A stretch of DNA of 8,305 nt from Rhodospirillaceae bacterium (lineage in GTDB: Bacteria > Pseudomonadota > Alphaproteobacteria > UBA828): positions 1 through 8,305 of the forward strand of contig JAPPKP010000323.1 of the NCBI GenBank assembly GCA_028819955.1. Reading direction: 5' to 3'. The notes below the pieces were generated by a model that had not been told where the DNA came from, made no database searches, and worked only from the letters and a program-made list of their open reading frames with translations. A program made the position numbers and the translations under genes. Below, in pieces: positions 6,107-8,305 of the stretch; positions within the stretch are counted from its first letter, which is position 1; every line of letters begins with the position of its first letter.

Positions 6107-8167
6107 TCACGCCGCGACCTCGATCGAGAGATTGCGAAACCGATCGACCGCAGCGCTCTGGCCCGGCATGACGACGATCGTCGAGCGCGGATCCTCGATG
6201 ACGCACGGGCCGGCGACCGCATCGTCGGCGCGCAGTGCCGTTACATCGTAGATGTCCGTCTCGACGAACGCACCGTCGAAGAACACCGGGCGGCGCGCCT
6301 TCGGCGCTAGCGGGCGGTGAGAAGCTCGACGTGTATCAATCTGCGGTAGCTGCGGGCGCTCGAACGCGCCGATCGCGAAGACCCGCGCATTGACCATCTC
6401 GACCTCGAACTCCGGATTGGCGAAGCCATAGGTGTGCTCGTGCAGCCGGTCGAAGTCGGAGCGGATGCGCTCGCCGTCAAGGTCGTCGATATCGACGTAG
6501 ACGCGGAGGTAATAGTCCTGCCCGACGTAGCGCAGGTCGAGCGCGTCGTCGAAGTGCATCGCAGCTTCGTCCACGCCGTCCGCCGTTAGCCGCTCTGCGC
6601 CGAGCGCTCGAAGATGATGCAGGGTGCGCCGGATTTCGCCCCACTCGACGTCGCCGAACGACTGGACCGAAGACTGTGCAAAGTCGTGCCGGAGGTCGGT
6701 GGCGAGCATCCCGATGGCCGAGACGGCGCCGGGATTGCTCGGCACGACGAGCCGCTGCACGTCGCCGATGCGAAGCAGCTCGCCGGCCACCATGCCGCCT
6801 GCGCCGCCGAACGCCATGAGTGCGAACCGGCGTATATCGAAGCCCCGCGCGATGAGGATCGAGCGGATTGCCTTGTTCATGTTGGCGGTAACCACCCTGA
6901 GGATGCCTTCGGCGGCTTCGGCGACGTCCATCCCAAGGGGCTTGGCGATCCGCTTGCGGATGGCCCGCTCGGCAGCGGCGCGATCCAGCACCATCTCGCC
7001 TGCGAGGAAGTAATCCGGGTTCAGCCGATTGAGCGCGACGCAAGCGTCGGAGACGGTGGGCTCCACCCCGCCGAGACCGTAGCAGGCGGGTCCCGGCCGG
7101 GCGCCCGCGCTCCGCGGCCCCACGCGGAGCGCCCCTCCGGCATCGACCCAGGCGATGCTGCCGCCGCCGGCGCCAATTGCAAGAATCTCGATAGTCGGCG
7201 CCATGATCGGCCAGCCTTCGACCGCGCTTTGGTCAACCGTTCGCGCCAGACCGTCCGATATGACGCCCATGTCGCTGCTGGTGCCGCCGATGTCGATGGT
7301 CGCCACGTCACGCAGGCCCATGCGGCTCGCGATGAACTGCGCGCCAACGACGCCGCCGGCCGGACCCGACATTACGGTGCGAACCGGTAGCGACCGGGCG
7401 GTGCGGCTCGTGATGACGCCGCCGTTGGACTGCATCACGAAGAGCTCCCGCCCCAGGCCCCGGTCGCTCAACGCTTGCGAGAGACCGTCCAGATAGGCCG
7501 AGATGATCGGGATCGTGGTGGCGTTGATCGCGACCGTCGACGTGCGCTCGAATTCCCTGAGCTCGCTCGCGACATCGGACGAGATCGTGACATGTGCGTC
7601 CGGGTGCTCCTCCAGGATGATCGCGCGGGCGCGCCGTTCATGCTCCGGGTTGGCGTAGGCGTGGAGGAAGCAGAGCGCGACGGAGCGGATGCCGAGCGCC
7701 TTGATCCGGCGCGCCACCGCGCGGATCCCCTCCTCGTCCAGCGCACACAGCACCTCGCCGGTGTGACGGACGCGCTCGGCGACCTCGAAGCGCAGATGGC
7801 GCGGGATGATCGGCTTCGGCTTCACCCACTTGAGGTCGTACATGCGGGGGTTGTTGGTGCGCATGATCTCCAGCACGTCCCGAAACCCTGCCGTGGTCAC
7901 CAGCGCAGCCTGCGGCAGCTTCCGCTCCAGCAGCGCGTTGAGCACGACCGTCGCGCCATGCACGAAGTAGTCGACATCGGCGAGCGCGATGTTCCTTCCC
8001 CTCGCCGTCCCGGCATCCGACAAGATTCTCTCGACGCCGCTCAGAACGCCTTCCTTGAAATCGCCGGGTGTCGACAATGTCTTCGCGACATGCACACCCC
8101 CGCCGGGGTCCAGCAGCACCAAGTCGGTGAAGGTGCCGCCGATGTCCGCGGCAAGCCTGGCAGTCAT
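6107..8167 (-). CDS. hyuA: Hydantoinase A/oxoprolinase-family ATPase subunit (HyuA-like)
   Basis: Cytoplasmic subunit (686 aa, normal length) with an actin/Hsp70-like ATPase fold that works with HyuB in ATP-dependent opening or activation of cyclic amides; related subunits act in acetone and acetophenone carboxylases. The N-terminal domain opens with the phosphate-binding motif DIGGTFTDLVLLD (8-20), then VHGATVVLNALLERK (69-83) and TAGFRDVLEIMRTNNPRMYD (92-111). The central hydantoinase A domain holds SDVASELREFERTSTVAINA (197-216), MQSNGG (245-250), TVMSGPAGGVVGAQ (264-277) and a second phosphate motif, TIDIGGTSSDMG (290-301). It then has GAGGGSIAWVD (332-342), RPGPACYGLGG (357-367) and SNPGAVSAIGMLATDLRHDF (477-496). 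The C-terminal part has THTYGF-like HTYGFANPEFEVEMVNAR (578-595). The FGGAG block (453-457) continues GMVA, where most relatives have P-x-H-A. The start at 8167 has only a weak GAGCGG ribosome site and follows the upstream gene by 34 nt. Confidence 0.95.
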   Translation of the reverse strand: MTARLAADIGGTFTDLVLLDPGGGVHVAKTLSTPGDFKEGVLSGVERILSDAGTARGRNIALADVDYFVHGATVVLNALLERKLPQAALVTTAGFRDVLEIMRTNNPRMYDLKWVKPKPIIPRHLRFEVAERVRHTGEVLCALDEEGIRAVARRIKALGIRSVALCFLHAYANPEHERRARAIILEEHPDAHVTISSDVASELREFERTSTVAINATTIPIISAYLDGLSQALSDRGLGRELFVMQSNGGVITSRTARSLPVRTVMSGPAGGVVGAQFIASRMGLRDVATIDIGGTSSDMGVISDGLARTVDQSAVEGWPIMAPTIEILAIGAGGGSIAWVDAGGALRVGPRSAGARPGPACYGLGGVEPTVSDACVALNRLNPDYFLAGEMVLDRAAAERAIRKRIAKPLGMDVAEAAEGILRVVTANMNKAIRSILIARGFDIRRFALMAFGGAGGMVAGELLRIGDVQRLVVPSNPGAVSAIGMLATDLRHDFAQSSVQSFGDVEWGEIRRTLHHLRALGAERLTADGVDEAAMHFDDALDLRYVGQDYYLRVYVDIDDLDGERIRSDFDRLHEHTYGFANPEFEVEMVNARVFAIGAFERPQLPQIDTRRASHRPLAPKARRPVFFDGAFVETDIYDVTALRADDAVAGPCVIEDPRSTIVVMPGQSAAVDRFRNLSIEVAA

Positions 8168-8185
8168 CGCACCGCTCGCTGCATC

Positions 8186-8198
8186 GGGCCGACGGCCC
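8186..8198 (-). other. Short hairpin between the upstream gene and hyuA
   Basis: A perfect 5-bp inverted repeat (GGGCC/GGCCC) with a 3-nt loop lies just after the TAG stop of the upstream gene, in the 34-nt gap before hyuA. No T-run follows, so it is unlikely to stop transcription fully. It may be a processing or stabilising stem, or chance in GC-rich DNA. Confidence 0.25.
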
Positions 8199-8201
8199 TC
8201 T

Positions 8202-8305
8202 CTACATGGGACGCCAAATCTCTTCGAGGCTCCCGTTGTCCTGCACCAAGAGGACGCCGCGCGGGAAGGTGTTGAGGTTCTCGATGCCGTCGGCGGTGAT
8301 GCGGC
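8202..8305 (-). CDS. C-terminal end of a gene entering from the right, possibly an M24-family (Xaa-Pro) peptidase
   Basis: Only the last 33 codons and a TAG stop at 8204-8202 are visible. The peptide begins RITADGIENLNTFPRGVLLV and ends SLEEIWRPM. The pattern 'hydrophobic-T-x-D-G-x-E-x-L-(T/N)-x-F-P-R' followed by hydrophobic residues resembles the extreme C-terminus of M24 metallopeptidases such as Xaa-Pro dipeptidases, whose genes are found near hydantoinase clusters. The other two minus-strand frames give low-complexity Arg/Pro/Ser-rich peptides, which supports this frame as coding. It is on the same strand and 34 nt ahead of hyuA, so probably in the same operon. No catalytic or metal-binding residue lies within the window, so the family call is tentative; coding status is more secure. 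Confidence 0.5.
   Translation of the reverse strand, partial: RITADGIENLNTFPRGVLLVQDNGSLEEIWRPM

Noticed and set aside
6076..6222. A 49-residue N-terminal extension of HyuB from an in-frame ATG at 6222.
   Set aside because: The extension is Arg/Ser-rich, lies inside the hyuA coding sequence in another frame, and has no family counterpart. The ATG at 6075 has its own ribosome site and gives the usual N-terminus.
7475..8275. A 266-codon plus-strand frame reaching past the hyuA start, considered as a divergent gene.
   Set aside because: Nearly all of it is antisense to the conserved hyuA N-terminal domain, no promoter or ribosome site is evident, and the peptide has no recognisable motif.

Overview
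The window is a GC-rich stretch with strong third-position GC bias and every real gene on the minus strand. The protein families, the tight gene packing and the Sec signal peptide without a lipobox suggest a Gram-negative proteobacterium, most likely an alphaproteobacterium. That placement is inference from style, not from a marker gene.

Read in the direction of transcription (right to left), the layout is: (1) the last 33 codons of a gene entering from the right edge, with a tail resembling M24 (Xaa-Pro) metallopeptidases; (2) a hydantoinase A/oxoprolinase-type ATPase subunit (HyuA, 686 aa); (3) its partner hydantoinase B-type subunit (HyuB, 607 aa); (4) a periplasmic BMP/PnrA-type substrate-binding protein (365 aa); (5) a double-domain ABC ATPase of the BMP-associated type (499 aa, GTG start); (6) a first ABC permease (361 aa); (7) a second ABC permease running off the left edge (first 162 codons present). 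Gaps are 34, 31, 38 and 46 nt, then a 4-nt ATGA overlap and a 1-nt TGATG overlap. The whole window therefore looks like the inside of one polycistronic unit. The promoter lies beyond the right edge and the end beyond the left edge, and no intergenic stretch exceeds 50 nt.

The simplest reading is a catabolic uptake-plus-ring-opening module. The BMP-type transporter, whose characterised relatives mostly carry nucleosides, would import a small (perhaps cyclic amide or purine-like) compound. HyuA/HyuB would then open or activate it using ATP, as in N-methylhydantoinase, 5-oxoprolinase, caprolactamase and acetone/acetophenone carboxylases. A peptidase-like enzyme upstream could process an amide or dipeptide-like product. 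The individual families are well known; the actual substrate is not readable from the sequence. I see no RNA genes, CRISPR arrays, insertion sequences, phage genes or attachment sites. The long plus-strand open frames are antisense shadows of the minus-strand genes.
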